From positions 14,012,001 to 14,076,000 of the forward strand of contig OZ316893.1 of NCBI GenBank assembly GCA_973895155.1: a stretch of DNA of 64,000 nucleotides. Reading direction: 5' to 3'. Positions 48,144 to 64,000 of this stretch are shown here, piece after piece. A program made the position numbers and the translations under genes. Numbering within the stretch: position 1 is the stretch's first letter; the number at the start of each line of letters is the position of its first letter. The stretch is from Marsupella aquatica. Taxonomy: Eukaryota; Marchantiophyta. The notes beneath the pieces are model-generated. The model did no database searches. It had not been told where the DNA came from and was given only the letters and a program-made list of their open reading frames with translations.

Positions 48144-48221
48144 TCTGCGTTGATAAGATGAACCCAGGATCTTGGCAAAAAGGTCAATCAGCCATTCCTG
48201 GGTTCATCGTATCAACGCAGA
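48144..48221. other. 26-bp hairpin with 26-nt loop
   Basis: Arm 48144-48169 (starts TCTGCGTTGATA) is the reverse complement of 48196-48221 (ends TATCAACGCAGA) at 25 of 26 positions; the one mismatch is near the middle. Either a small foldback element or a precursor-like RNA hairpin. No flanking gene claims it. Confidence 0.8.
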
Positions 48222-49626
48222 TCAAGGAGAAACATAGCACAACGCTTAACACTTGGCCAACTGGGCATGGCGCGGACTGTTGTCCTTGTTAGTAAGAACA
48301 AGTGGTGCTCTCTTCCAACAGCACCCTAAATGTGGATGCATCTGTTGTTCCTTTTGAAATCGAGATTGAAGCTGCTTTTTTTTTCAATTTGACATGTGAG
48401 ATGTAGTTCAAAGGTGACCCATGATCCATCAACCGCAAGGATGTTCGCCTGAGCTCGACTCTCTAGAGTGGGCTCTAGAGCAATTCAGAACAAGTCCCGG
48501 CCAACAAGGCCAGAAATCAGATTACAGATATATGACAGCATAGGTCGAGACTCGAGACCACACAGATCCTTCAAGCAATACAATTCCACACTCTTTAAGC
48601 TGCAATGTGCCCAGTAGCCGAGAAATTAGGGCAGAGTAAGTTTTCACAGTATGACAAGAACGACAAGTACTGAAGCCAAAAAACCAGTACTCATCAGTTA
48701 CCATAAGAGAGGATGCAAGAGTTATGCAACCATCTTCTTCAGCAGTTCTCGCAAAAGAGCTGTCTGGGAATTTGGTCCCTACTCACTGGCAAGCATCTCT
48801 TGCGAGGAATGAATTTCCTCTGAACTGGGTCAGATGGTCACAACGCATGGGAAAGCCACACAGAGCCAGCCACTCCTGTTTAACGCTAATGTCGCCGTGA
48901 TAGTCTTGCAGGACAGGATAGTTATCGTCTGATGATCGAAGAGCAGATTTTCGTCAAAGCGGGGGTGCGATTGCATTCTGTTAATGTTCTCACCTCACTC
49001 TGTTATCACATCATGTGGTCATTAATAAGGGTAGGAAAATATTATCGCTACCTATGACTACTTTGCGACTCCATGTTGCCATGAGGTTTCCCGGTATTAC
49101 GCGAAAACAGACAGAAGTGAATGGACCAACAGCACACCTGCGGAATCTGGGAACCCGTGAATGTCGGATGTTCAGGCAAAAATAACGAGTCATCAATTCG
49201 TGGCTCGGCTTCGTTTCTCTGCTGGGCATTGAAGCTGGAGACCAAGGAATCAAGGATAGATCAGGATTGGTTGAAAATCTATTCATTGAGCCCTCAGCTG
49301 CCAAATAACACGGTTCAAACGCGGCCATGCTCAACACCACAGATATCCAGAGAAAACATTCCGTGTTCCGAGCCGCAGAACGGCGAGGCCTAAGTCTTAA
49401 GAGTGTCTTACAACCGTTTCAGAGGCGTCCGGCTTGACATCAATGATTCATCGACGAAGCTACAGGAATTTCACGGACGCGACGAGGATTCCAGGAACGT
49501 CTCGACGTGTTGACTTAGCTCTCGTGGAAAGCGTTGAAATGATCACCCAGAAACATGATTCAGGATTATACTCCTGTTGCTTCTAGTACTCAAATCTCAC
49601 AACTACCGCCATGGCACAAGGCCCTC
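48222..49626. other. no gene seen
   Basis: Intergenic. Open frames on both strands at 49011-49393 overlap each other and are unrecognised. Confidence 0.4.
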
Positions 49627-50090
49627 GAGACATTGATATGGGTATCATGGGTCCCAATAATTGCACATTTATGACATATGCACAACATCCCTCCATACCT
49701 TACCTTGGTAAATCAATGGGTGCACACCTTATATTATTATATTTTGATGTATGATTATTTGTTTGATTCACTCCATACCTTGATAAATCAATCCATGCTT
49801 GATGTGTGATTATCTGTTTGATTTTTATCAAATAGTGCGCACCTTATATTATCACATTTTGATGTGTGATTATCTGTAGAGGGCACTATCATAATGATGA
49901 CTAGTAGTGGAGACATTGCCATGGGTACCACGGTCCTCATAATTGCACATCAAAATATGATTTATATTTTGTACAACATCTCTTTATATCTTGATAAATC
50001 TAATTATTTTATTTAAATCAATAAGTGCACATCTTATATTATCACATTGTGATGTGTGATTACCTAGGGCAGTATCATGATGACTGGCGG
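49627..50090. repeat. diverged direct repeats, AT-rich
   Basis: Copies starting GACATTGATATGGGTATCAT (about 49629) and GACATTGCCATGGGTACCAC (about 49912) share TAATTGCACAT, GTGCACAYCTTATATTAT and TTGATGTGTGATTA segments. The first copy carries an extra internal repeat of the last two. Probably a duplicated MITE-like element. Confidence 0.7.
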
Positions 50091-50139
50091 AAGGCCAACA
50101 AGAGGCTAGAAGTGAAGTCTTTACACTGTAATTAATGTT

Positions 50140-50775
50140 GTGTAAGAATTCTAGTTAGTACCAAACTAGTGTTACTAGTTCTAATTATGGTGCTAGTATT
50201 CTGGTGAAAGTGATGTAAGAATTAGAGCATCTCCGACTTATTGGGTTGGTAACCTTATATTGAGCAAACCCATTAGGGTTGAACAAAAAAAGCAACCCCT
50301 ATAGATTATTGTAATGCTATTCACTTGTGACCTTACTGGGTTTTTTGTTAGTGGATGTCTATGACCTTACCGGGTTATTTTCATTATTGGATGTGTATAC
50401 TAGCTGAATAGCTTTTTGACTGAATACATGATTCATTCCTGGGTTCTCCAGATAGAATGATTAATATCCAATGGTGCCTATGTCAGGAGGTACTAAAAAA
50501 CCCACTAACCAATGGGCTTTCTTTTTGACATAATAATCATCCTTGCTTTATTTTTATACTAAAAAAAAGATAACTCGTCACTCCTTATTTAAAGTATATA
50601 GTAAGCAAATAGCATACACCATCCGAGATGCTTTTAGAGTAAGTACCAAACTAGTGTTAGTAACACTAATTCTGGTGAAAGTGATCTACCATAATTAGTG
50701 TTATGTGAGAATTAGAGTTAGTACCAAACTACCTGTAGTACTCCTAACAATAATTTTGGTGAAAGTGGCCTTGAG
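50140..50775. repeat. nested MITE-like repeats
   Basis: TACCAAACTAGTGTTA and CTGGTGAAAGTGAT occur near 50160-50215 and again at 50643-50690, with a third, more diverged copy to 50772. A separate element with inverted ends (AGAGCATCTCCGAC at 50224 versus ATCCGAGATGCTTTT at 50621) lies between the first two, so it appears to have inserted into the outer repeat. Confidence 0.55.
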
Positions 50776-51582
50776 ACCATAGCACTAATTCTTGTGTATT
50801 TTCCAAATAATGTTTAGTTTCCTTCTATTTTTCCACTCTTGATACCAAAGTAATATTAATTCATGTAAGCAGAATTACTGTTCCAACAAAATTAGTGTAA
50901 ATGACTCATGGGTAAAGCCCAAAAATGTTTGCTATCAAAGTAGTGTGAGTAATACTATTTACGGTGAAGAGTGAAGTAATACTCACCGTACAGACTGTAC
51001 TGTAGATGCTCATTCCAATCTTTCAGGTATCCACAGAATTTCCTGGAAGAGGGAAAAATCTCAATTGCCACACTCCTAGGTTCAACAATTCTTAGCATGA
51101 TTGTTAGGACGAGTTGCTTTAATGACTGTTCCAAGACAGCTACAGGGAGTCAAAACACCAATAAATAAAATATCTATAGAATGGGGACATGTGAGTTGGT
51201 TCTAAAGTTCATAATTTAGAGGATAACAGGATTTAGAGGATAAAAAGATTTCCTGACAAGTCTAGTGTTAATACTAAAACCATAAATCTTCAAATATATC
51301 TTACCTGGCCACACATTCTTCACAGCCACAAGTAAACATTTTTTCCAGTCTAGTATGAGTGGCATGTCAGGCGACTGAATGCCATAAAGGGATCTATCAA
51401 CTAATTCTCAGTTTTCTCCATTATTTGGAGCTACTGCATAACACAAAATCAATTCTTGCACATTTCCATCCAAACATGTAGCTAAGAACAATTGAGTGGG
51501 GTACTTCATGTGTATTGTATGACATGCATTCAGAGAGATTAGAAGTTGAATATAGCTGCATGCTTTTAGTATAGCTGATGAA

Positions 51583-51703
51583 ATTCATTTTCCATATTTC
51601 CTCACGGCATAGCTATACGGGTTTCTTCACATGCCTCAAGGAACCCGTATAGCTGATGGGTAAACCTTGGTACCGTAAAAGTGAGGAAATATGGCAAATG
51701 AAT
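51583..51703. other. 121-bp two-tier foldback
   Basis: Outer arms 51583-51605 and 51681-51703 are complementary at about 22 of 23 positions (CATATTTCCTCAC / GTGAGGAAATATG). Inner arms 51611-51623 and 51642-51654 (AGCTATACGGGTT / AACCCGTATAGCT) are perfect 13-bp complements. The right side of the stem has an extra unpaired stretch. Small foldback transposon or RNA precursor-like hairpin. Confidence 0.75.
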
Positions 51704-53390
51704 GCTTGGCAGAAAAAGTTTGAGTCTTCCATTGGGGACCAAACAACAACTGCACCAGGGCCAGTCTCCCTCACCCTGGCAATCAATGCCTGAGTGATTT
51801 GAAACACGCATGTCCAGCATCTAAACATAAGTGGAGGGGCCCTGCACCAAAAGCAATGTGGTTGGGGGATACATTGGCACCCATAGTATGCAGAAATCTT
51901 AAGGTGCCTATGAAGGAATTGTTATCTGGGCTTCACGGGGACTATAAAAAAAAGTAACACTTACCACAAGATGTGGCAAAGGATCTCAAAAATATTTCCT
52001 CAATCACATGCAAAAGGCCATGAATGACGTTGTTTCCTTAGTTTACATGTTCCAAGGAATTGATATTGTTCCCTCAGGTTACTTTCCAGGACCTGACATC
52101 ATTCTTATTTTATACATTCAACCATCTCCACAACAATATCTTGCTTTCCTGTACAATCAAATGTGGGAGGTCTGTGCGCCTTGGGAAAACCCACAGATAA
52201 CTCTTCCCCATTTGAGCATGGATAAGAAAAACCGTATTGGGAGCATTTTGCAAAAATGTGAAATGATGCTTACAAACAGAAAATATTCATGTGAATGTCT
52301 TCACATGAGAATAACCCTAATGTTGAAGCACAGGTGGCGCAAAAATGAGCGACATGTCTCCTCAACGTTCAACACCTACAGTTCAGTTCAAGCCCCAGTA
52401 ATGGTTGTGGTTTGACGTGGCTTACAGTCACAACTGAGCCAGTTTGGTCCTTCTAAGCCAGAAACTCATCTTATAAGAACTTTTACAACAATGTCCTATA
52501 GAAATCATTAAGACAAGGACAATGAGGCAAAAAAGTTTGGAGTGGGCTGATCAAGCAAAGTTTTTCCAAAGGGGGATATATTATGCATATCTCTCTCATA
52601 ATTTACCCGCAACAAAAATGCTTTATCTTCAGTACTTTACTGACAATAAAGACGGATTCATTATCTAAACAGGCTCTTTGGACAGCGAATCATCAGAAAT
52701 ATCTAAACTGCACTAATTCTATAGTAGTCATGTGAGGGTCGGCCTTCCTACACAAGGTGTCACTACTTCACTGGGGCGCCACAAAACCTACAGAATGTTA
52801 ATTTTAGATAAACCCCAATAGTTTATTGGATGACTAAATGATGATACTGTATATATCCAAGTTTGTAGGTTAACATTGGACACCTCAGGTTTAAATTTTA
52901 AGTTAATTAGTTAGTGGACCCCTATTTGTTTTAATTGACATTGACAAGTAGTGAGATATGTGTTGGACAATGTGTGATGTCAATATATGTATTAGACAAT
53001 GTGTGACGGTGAAGATGTCTTTATTCCAAGTCAATTTTTATGCATGATAGATCATAGTGATTGTTTGTTTTAACATATGCTGAATATGTCTTTATTCGGA
53101 CTAGTGATGCATGATACATTAGAGTGTTCTTTCGAGAAAGGTTCTGCCAGTCTATAAGAAATCTAATTTCACAAGTTTTGCAAAGCAGAGATGTGTTGTA
53201 GTCTATCTCCACATGGCAGAATGGCCTCGAGAATCGATTGAGCTACAGCGAAAGGCGCCGGATTCATTTCCAATGTCAAGTCGGACCTGCGAACCTTTCT
53301 TTTCCCACCTCGCTCCTCCTATCTCGATCCTTTCCCGGGCAGTATAGTAGAGACAAATGCTAAAAGAAATGTTCGTCCACATTATTTTAC
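51704..53390. other. no supported gene
   Basis: AT-rich. A 135-codon plus-strand frame at 52008-52415 is unrecognised and may be chance. The SDR remnant that follows has no recognisable downstream exons here. Confidence 0.35.
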
Positions 53391-53580
53391 CTTAAGTGAT
53401 CCCAGTCGTGAGCTGACCATCACAATACATGCTCCAAATGGTGATGGTCTAAATAGAGGCTTCAATTTCTCTTTCAGTCTTTTGACTCCAAATAAGTTTG
53501 TCTCCAAAATGGTTGTTGCATTCTCGAAGTTAACTTCTGCGTTATCAATTCCTGCATTGTCAATCTGTTTGCCAGCAAGT
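53391..53580 (-). pseudogene. short-chain dehydrogenase/reductase exon remnant
   Basis: The minus strand encodes about 63 residues of a classical plant SDR of the carbonyl/menthone reductase-like group: DNAGIDNAEVNFENAT, TNLFGVKRLKEKLKPLFRPS and VMVSSRLGSLK, ending at a good donor site (CTTAAG|GTAAAA, junction at 53391/53390). The NNAG motif is altered (IDNAG). Cofactor-binding N-terminus upstream is unrecognisable or decayed, and no YxxxK-containing exon follows. It is most likely a broken gene copy. Confidence 0.65.
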
Positions 53581-54583
53581 CTGTAGGACTTCCGAAATTA
53601 AGATGTTGGCACTATTGTTCCATCAGGTATTGCTGTTCATGCACCTGGTGCCCAGAATCACTAGTCGGTCCACTGGGTTGCCCAATGCCCATCGCTTGAG
53701 CCTCAATCTCGTAATTTTGTCGATGGATCTTCAAAATTTTGTGTGCTTTGTCTCAGTCCCGCAGCGAGTCTGCCTCGATCTCAATCATTGGATCTTAGTC
53801 AGAGATTAACATTGACTCGCATCACCAAGCACATCCAAACTACCCAATCTCTACAGATCGACTCGACGAAGGCAATTGCTGGACAACTTAATTGCTTGGA
53901 ATATCAAACTGCAAGTATATGACTTTGTCATCAGCTCTCAAGTTGCAAAGCTTGCCGAGAGAGACTTAATTATTTACGAAATTGAACCACAATTCAGAAA
54001 GAGGGTGGGCAGTTGGTAATTACTTGGGCCGCAAGATTTAATTATTATGGAATTGAACTACAATTCAGAAAGAGGGTGGGCAGTTGGTTACTCAGGGTAA
54101 ATAAAATTGATTGCAAACCTACTACTAATTGAAGACAAGGTAAATAAAATGGTTATTTTTGAAACATTTTTACATCAAGGTGTACGGTATGGCGTCCTCA
54201 ATTTTACCAAAATCCTATCACAAACACAAAAGGTGAAGTAATTTCATTTTGTAAACCAATCCGTACCTGTTTGCAGCATGTCATGATGATGTGGTGTGTT
54301 GTGGAATCTCAAATTTTGGAAGGGACCTCTAGTGGGGTCCGTAACAAGCTAGGTTAACACATAAAGGGGTGTGTTGCTGTTGAGTTTGGAAATAGGTCCT
54401 TGCAAATGCAGTGGTGCCCTTAAAAAAACAGGTGGTGACAAGGGTGGGTGTAGTGACCCGTCTCAAGCCATAAACCCCCGCTCGGCTAAGTTTGCCCAAT
54501 TGTTACTTAACTGGCACATATTTCCCGCAGCAGCTGACCAAAATAAAAACAGGAAACTGCCCTACTAGGTATCCAAAAATATA
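53581..54583. other. no gene seen
   Basis: Flank between the SDR remnant and copia C. Contains a direct repeat of AATTCAGAAAGAGGGTGGGCAG (in part) near 53990 and 54065, spaced about 70 bp. Confidence 0.4.
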
Positions 54584-54588
54584 GGTAC

Positions 54589-54723
54589 TGTTATACCCTA
54601 ACTAGGATTAGATATCTTAACCCGAGTTAAGATCTAACCAAGATCTAACTCAACTACCTCATGTATATATATTGGACACATGAATAAGATTCATTACATT
54701 GTTGGAGTATATGGTTTGTAACA
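54589..54723 (+). repeat. 5' LTR of copia C (135 bp)
   Basis: TGTTATACCC...TTTGTAACA; very short for a copia LTR. Contains TATATATA at about 54663-54671, a likely promoter TATA. Confidence 0.95.
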
Positions 54724-54740
54724 CGTTATCAGCACGAATG
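54724..54740 (+). promoter_or_regulatory. primer-binding region of copia C
   Basis: CGTTATCAGCACGAATG directly follows the LTR. The TTATCAGCACGA wording is common just inside plant copia 5' LTRs; it differs from the site in elements A and B, so C belongs to another lineage. Confidence 0.6.
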
Positions 54741-55885
54741 CAATTTTTTTTTCTCCACGAAGAGGTGCTAAACCATAAGGGGAGATCCGAAGAGTTTTTC
54801 CCAAAAGATGAGCACTTTTGGCCACATTTGAGGGCCATTTCTCGATAGAAACCTCGAGTGGAATGATATGGGCCTCTGTTCGTCTATGGCTTGAGAACGA
54901 TAGACCACCATCAAGAGATCTCGTGAGCCAGCCAGCAATAGGCAAACAGTAGGACCATAGAGACAGAATGAAAACAGAAACACGAAGGGCCAGCCGCAGT
55001 CTAATCCGAAGGAATTGAAACGAAAGGAAATCGGCAGAAGAGTAGAACTTCTTGAAACCCACAGCAACTCAAGACAAATCCCGCAGACGACGCATAGCAC
55101 ACACGAAGGAACGATAGCGCCAACTCAACACGAAGACCAAGCCCCGGACAAAGCCACGAGGCGTCGTTCCGCAGATAGCACCACACAATCCAGACACAAC
55201 TCAGACACAATTCGACGCTCGCCGCATGTAGCCACTGAATTCACAATTCGACGCTTCGCCGCCTGTAGCCACTGACTCCCGGACCCACACTTGAGACAGT
55301 GCAGCATTGAAACAAGACAAAACGAAACAGAAGATCGATAAGGACTTCATCGGCACACCATCCCTCACCGAATTGAAACCACCCGTATAGGGACCCTGAC
55401 TGAAGTCAAAGCGGATCGATCCCACACAAGAAGAGCAGAATAAAGAAATACACAGAAATTGCAGAGAAGACTCCGAGAGATAAAACACGAACACAGAAGA
55501 GTCCCAGGCAAATTAACACACTGAAGAGAGCCGAAGGAATTGGGTTCAAGAAAAAAAAAAGCACCATCCACAGAGAACGAAAGAAGACCTGAGCAATAGA
55601 GCACCGCAGGACTGAGAGAGAAAGACCAAGCACACCATAGCGAAGAGAGCAAACGCGAGCCCCAGACCGAAAACGTACAAGCAAGGGCAGCGACCCCCAA
55701 TTCTCCTTTCCACCCACCTAAGAAGGAAGAATCCAATCATACCGGGATCAAACCTGAAGAATAGTGAATACCAAAAGAAAGGAGCAAGCGAAGCTGATCC
55801 ACCACAAAATAATAGCTAAGTGCAAAACTCCATTGAACCCTCCTTAATTGCATACATTTACAAGGTGAACCCATATTAGCCCAAG

Positions 55886-60885
<5,000 letters not shown>

Positions 60886-61245
60886 CTACTTACTATGAAG
60901 AAGCAAACCATCAAATACTACCACAAAGGAGATCAAGACATCCTCAAGAACACCAATAACTCAAATACAGTACAATGAAGACAATGGAGACAACAACCTC
61001 TATGGAGCCTAACAACATAGAAAACACAAATAAAACCAATATTGTACTCTAGACCTAACATACATACAAAATAGATCATACAAAAGAGATGGAAGGTGGC
61101 AATACTCTTTCCTTCCATGATGTTAGTAGGGAAGGTTTTAATGAGACTGCACCTCCATCATCTCACAATATAACATAGGTATAAGATATCTAACTGATAG
61201 CAACTTAGATTGGTCGTTATAATTTCATCAAAAACTATAACACCC

Positions 61246-61254
61246 AAGGGGGAG
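61246..61254 (+). promoter_or_regulatory. polypurine tract of copia C
   Basis: AAGGGGGAG immediately before the 3' LTR. Confidence 0.85.
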
Positions 61255-61389
61255 TGTTATACCCTAACTAGGATTAGATATCTTAACCTGAGTTAAGATC
61301 TAACCAAGATCTAACTCAACTACCTCATGTATATATATTGGACACATGAATAAGATTCATTACATTGTTGGAGTATATGGTTTGTAACA
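61255..61389 (+). repeat. 3' LTR of copia C (135 bp)
   Basis: Matches 54589-54723 except CCTGAG for CCCGAG. Followed by the GGTAC target duplication. Confidence 0.95.
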
Positions 61390-61394
61390 GGTAC

Positions 61395-62349
61395 ACATTC
61401 CATGGCCACTTTGGGTTGAATTTTAAATTGAGGAGTCCGGTGCAAAGACATGCCCATTAGAACCCTCAACGGCAACATACTGCTTTACAGCACAGAAGCA
61501 CCACACCTACAGTCGACGACCTACTGTAGTAGGGGTGTAGTAGGGGATTATTCCATCCGACTAAAGCGTACTACAGTCTACGCCCCACAGTAGCACCCGG
61601 GCCGTGAGAGCCCGGACTTCCCAACGCGGCTGAAAACGTCGGCAACGCTAAACTAGCGAGCCGCTTCTTCTGGGGGACGCATCGACTGGGCTTTTAGCGG
61701 TGGTCCAACTCCACTCGGCTTGACCCGGAACCGGAACCGGAGCTGGAGCGTTTCTTCGTGGTTACCTTCCCGCGACCGAGAGGGTACGGTTACTTAACCA
61801 GCCTGACTTTTAATACTTGGGCGTGACACTTTCTACTACTGTACAGCGTGGACGGCACCCGAGCCGAGCCCACCCGAGCCGAGCCGAGCCGAGCCGAACT
61901 GAACCGAACCGAATCGAGCCTCGTCCGGAGAATCTTTCGACCGACCAGCGAAGCCGGACCTGAGCTTTCTTCAGCCCGCAGCTCGAGAAGAGACCGAATC
62001 ACCGAATCGTATGTGGTTTTTGCAGAGGAACGAGAGCAGCAGCTGGATCTGATCGATGGGATGGTAGATGTTGCTTGAAGGATTCGTTGATTGATGATGG
62101 TGGGCTGCGGAGAAGCTGCGTACCTCGAGATTCCGAGCAAAGCGAGGGCAACTTGGAAGCGGGGGACTTGGGATTGAGCGAGCCGCTGGTGCTTGGAAGG
62201 TGGGATTGATCCACTTTAGATTTTGAGAAAGCAAGGCGGAGAGGGAACAGATGGAGAAACGGAACAAGAGATCTGCTGCGACTTGGGTCGCAGATTGCTG
62301 CTGAAAAGGTGGAGGAGGAGAGGAGGGGATTGAGACGCTGAAAGACGCA
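61395..62349. other. promoter region with GAGCC repeats
   Basis: Contains a palindromic CTACTGTAGTAG-type cluster at 61500-61590 (MITE-like, similar wording to 4020-4100). A (GAGCC)n microsatellite at about 61858-61920 is followed by the 5' leader of the small gene. No independent gene supported; opposing frames at 61790-62430 are low-complexity. Confidence 0.45.
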
Positions 62350-63282
62350 ATGAGCGGCTGGGGTGCGCACATTCGAGTTGCAGTGGGGGCTGTGGCCGGC
62401 GGCATTCTGGGATTCTATGTTATGCACCAAGCGGAGGCCGCATACAAGGTACTTATGTGTGTGTGATTCCGTGTGTGGCTCTTCGCGTGTGATTCTTCGT
62501 TATGGATTATTGGTTGTCTGTGGGAGCAACCGGACTATCTTGGTCTTCTTGAGCTGCGGATAAATCGATGGATGGATGTAACGGGGAAGGACTGAATGGG
62601 TGTTTTGTCTTGATTTCCGGGTGGATCCTTGATGATGATGACACAAGGCTGCACCCGATTTGATGTCTTTCCTGATTGAGCTCGGGGTTCTATTCCGTTG
62701 TGTTGCTATTTTCTTTTCGTGGAGCTAGTTTCGGTGAGTTTTTCGAGGATTCGTGCTTCTCTCACGCGAGAATTTTGATGGAATTCTGCGAGTATTTAGT
62801 CCATGCTTTGCTCTGGAATTCTTTTGAACGCCTAGGGACTGGAGCGATCTTGTTACCTTTGTTGGCGTGCTTGAAGTTCAGCTCCTTTTAGTTATTTGGA
62901 TTACGTGTTACTTCAAATCACCTGAGATTTGGTATCAACCGCAAGAATGGCCGGAAAGCCGATCTGCCTGTCTTGGTAATGAAAAGATTGCGTTCCGGTC
63001 GCGACAATTACTTAAAGATTTCTGCCTATTAAAGATTTCTGCCTATAAACAATACACAACGGAACAATTAGTCGCTGGCGTGTGACGAAGACTGATCGCT
63101 CAGGGTTTAAGCTCTTTCCCTGACTTGACATGATTTAGTTCACTCGGGCTAAAGTGTTGTTCGCTTACTTGCGGGAGCAGGAGCACATGAGAGAGGAGTA
63201 CCTAAGGTATTTGGAGGAGAAGCAGGCTCTCGAAGCTACCACGTCGAGCAATAGTAATGCGGAGATTCTACAGGAGTCTTGA
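62350..63282 (+). CDS. small single-membrane-segment protein, 66 aa
   Basis: Exon 1 62350-62448 encodes MSGWGAHIRVAVGAVAGGIL and continues GFYVMHQAEAAYK, one glycine/alanine-rich membrane segment. The donor is AAG|GTACTT. Exon 2 most likely 63181-63282 (EHMREEYLRYLEEKQALEAT... stop TGA 63280-63282), after acceptor GGGAGCAG; an alternative acceptor at 63138 would add 14 residues in frame. Both join in phase 0. It resembles short plant proteins with a glycine-rich membrane segment followed by a charged helix, whose function I do not know. Probably an organelle or endomembrane protein (inference). Its stop lies 138 nt before the next gene's ATG. Confidence 0.65.
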
Positions 63283-63420
63283 AAGTCACTGGAAAGCATA
63301 TTTTGTGGCTTGACCAGTGATAACGTACAAGTCAGATTTAGGGTACAAATTGGAAAGTTGCGCTGAGAATAGGCAGTAGGTTTCTGTGGGGAATGCGGGA
63401 CTGGTCTCCATGAATCGACA

Positions 63421-64000
63421 ATGTTGCTGCATTTCAGAGATCCGGCGAGGCTGAAAACTAGAAGGGTGAGTTTTGTATCACTTCGTTTCTTCCGTGTAGA
63501 TTCTTGCAGGTTTTCTCTATCATCTCTCTCGTATTCATACCGATGGTTGGACGTACTTGGGTTACGGAATAAAATTATGGAAACGCTTTGTATCTATTTT
63601 CTTTTTGGCGTTAGGGATGTATTTGATGAGGAACCATAGCAAAATTAGAGAAATTACTGTGTAAGTAAATGTATGACTCCAAATTGTACAATGTTGCGTT
63701 AAATACGTTGCCGGCCTGTCTCATCAGGTACAATTTGAAGATACGTACTATGCTCGGGATTCCGGGACCTTAGAACAACTCAAACAACTTAGCAGCAGTA
63801 GGAAAGCTATCGAAGAGTCTATCAATGGCAGTAGTCACCTTACTCCAGCCATCGCACGGGAGATGGCGGGTGGAATTACATCTCCAATTTTACAGGTGCT
63901 TTTCGTTCTGCATTGCCAGATGTCTAATCGCCTTGTCTCATTTTCACCTGTTTTGGTTTAGGAACAAAACCGTAAAATATAACCTTCTTTTCGTGATTTC
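63421..64000 (+). CDS. BRO1-domain protein (5' part)
   Basis: Start of a plant BRO1-like-domain protein; BRO1 domains bind ESCRT-III in endosomal sorting. Exon 1 63421-63465 encodes MLLHFRDPARLKTRR, exon 2 63728-63895 encodes VQFEDTYYARDSGTLEQLKQ and continues SSSRKAIEESING to GGITSPILQ, both with GT-AG borders in phase 0. The start MLLHF.DP..LKT and the block RKAIEESIN...AIAREM match plant BRO1-domain proteins as I know them. An intron begins at 63896 and the rest lies beyond the window, so most of the domain is not seen. Confidence 0.8.

Noticed and set aside
52008-52415. 135-codon plus-strand frame
   Set aside because: No recognisable domain; sits in AT-rich repeat DNA.

Overview
The window looks like nuclear DNA of a land plant, most likely a non-flowering one (bryophyte, lycophyte or similar). 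The genes have GT-AG introns of about 100-730 bp. They include plant-specific proteins: an ENH1-type PDZ-rubredoxin and a plant BRO1-domain protein. The retroelements are Ty1/copia with plant initiator-Met-tRNA primer sites. A plastid-derived insert carries part of chlN, a gene absent from flowering-plant plastomes. Species cannot be named from sequence alone.

Layout. 1-1686: 5' end of a minus-strand copia element (A) whose LTR carries an 18-bp repeat array, inserted in a decayed LINE reverse transcriptase (to about 2700). 2700-6500: repeat-rich, with a decayed coding trace and a perfect 96-bp tandem duplication. 6510-8963: three-exon A-type cytochrome P450. 9-13 kb: no gene seen, short tandem repeats. 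13.15-21.55 kb: multi-intron Helitron RepHel gene, pseudogenised and split by a 1.1-kb solo LTR. 22.86-29.72 kb: copia element B (minus), related to A, full length but broken by stops and frameshifts. 29.7-32 kb: degenerate minisatellite and a 100-N assembly gap. 32.1-33.85 kb: PDZ-rubredoxin gene. 35.48-36.26 kb: unrecognised 259-aa ORF (minus). 36-42.7 kb: non-coding with tandem duplications. 43.10-44.29 kb: intronless S-adenosylmethionine synthetase. 44.3-54.6 kb: mostly non-coding, with two strong foldbacks, MITE-like repeats and an SDR exon remnant. 54.59-61.39 kb: young copia element C (135-bp LTRs, perfect 5-bp target duplication) with a long gag-pol frame cut by a 389-bp composite plastid insert (chlN joined to 23S rRNA). 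62.35-63.28 kb: 66-aa single-membrane-segment protein, followed 138 nt later by the start of a BRO1-domain gene that leaves the window.

The host genes are ordinary single-copy plant functions and do not form a pathway: oxidative metabolism (P450), plastid redox/membrane protein (ENH1-like), methyl-donor synthesis (SAM synthetase) and endosomal trafficking (BRO1 domain). Most of the window's interest is in its layered insertions: LTR into LINE, LTR into Helitron, and plastid DNA into copia. I saw no CRISPR, phage, defence or other bacterial-type system. The best candidate novelties are the composite plastid insert, the Helitron's internal duplication, the two foldbacks, the orphan ORF and the close small-ORF/BRO1 gene pair.
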